From Holosporaceae bacterium (GTDB lineage Bacteria; Pseudomonadota; Alphaproteobacteria; UBA3830): a stretch of 5,716 nt of DNA. Of this stretch, positions 5,676 to 5,716 are shown piece by piece. Each line of letters begins with the position of its first letter. The first letter of the stretch is position 1. Where the stretch lies: contig JAITAC010000056.1 of the NCBI GenBank assembly GCA_031284345.1, positions 1-5,716 on the forward strand, given 5' to 3'. The translations under genes and the position numbers were made by a program. Below the pieces are notes generated by a model. That model saw only the letters and a program-made list of their open reading frames with translations, was not told the DNA's origin and did no database searches.

Positions 5676-5716
5676 ATGGAATTATCATTGGAGCAGTACG
5701 AGAAGATAAAAGGTTA
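5676..5716 (+). CDS. Transposase, N-terminal 13 codons only (probable IS5 family)
   Basis: The ATG is preceded by GGAGAGG (5665-5671), a strong Shine-Dalgarno sequence with 4-7 bases of spacing depending on the register. The visible product is MELSLEQYEKIKG and then the window ends inside a codon. This resembles the N-terminus of IS5-type DDE transposases and their first ORFs, which often begin MELTxEQYxRI before a QRG motif. Only 13 residues can be seen, so the family call rests on this short match and on the IS-end-like upstream sequence. The catalytic DDE residues are outside the window. Confidence 0.5.
   Translation, partial: MELSLEQYEKIKG

Larger units (their letters stand above)
5600..5716 (+). 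mobile_element. Left end of an insertion sequence, probably IS5 family (runs off the window)
   Basis: GGTTCTGTTGACG at 5600-5612 has the look of an IS terminal inverted repeat and is preceded by TTA (5597-5599), which would fit a TNA-type target duplication. A promoter, a strong RBS and a transposase-like start follow within 76 bases, the compact layout expected at an IS left end. The right end is outside the window, so neither the inverted repeat nor the duplication can be confirmed here. Confidence 0.5.

Noticed and set aside
1..5716. CRISPR array, tRNA or rRNA genes
   Set aside because: No regularly spaced repeats, cloverleaf-like segments or conserved rRNA motifs were seen on either strand.

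Overview
The window looks like bacterial chromosome of mid GC content. It is tightly packed on the left and turns into AT-richer accessory DNA on the right. Shine-Dalgarno motifs (TGAGGT, GGAGAGG) and sigma70-type hexamers are visible. One gene clearly uses a TTG start. I cannot name the genus. The mix of CutA, a short UvrA paralogue, SfsA, a YeiL-like Crp/FNR regulator and a DUF169 protein would fit an anaerobe or gut-type bacterium, but that placement is an inference with low confidence.

Layout. Positions 1-297 hold the end of cutA, cut by the window edge. After 48 bases comes a full-length 815-residue UvrA-family ABC ATPase (346-2793, +). It lacks the UvrB-binding domain, so it is the UvrA2 type rather than housekeeping UvrA. 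It ends 26 bases from the stop codon of a convergent sfsA-family gene (2820-3557, -), with no obvious terminator between them. Upstream of sfsA on the same strand is a YeiL-like Crp/FNR regulator (3632-4270, -, TTG start). It is divergent from a DUF169-family gene (4388-5233, +).

The 117-base region between those two divergent genes carries a perfect 14-bp palindrome. It overlaps the -10 and spacer of the best promoter for the regulator. This makes a compact regulator/operator/target arrangement and is the most interesting part of the window.

From 5234 to 5599 there is no convincing intact gene: an imperfect hairpin lies just after the DUF169 gene, followed by two short out-of-register open stretches that may be a decayed gene. 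At about 5600 an insertion sequence appears to begin. It shows a candidate terminal repeat, a promoter whose -35 lies in that end, a strong RBS and the first 13 codons of a probable IS5-family transposase, running off the window at 5716.

Sampled lines give about 55% GC inside uvrA against 30-40% in the regulator gene. With the IS end on the right, this hints that the sfsA/regulator part has a different history from cutA-uvrA.
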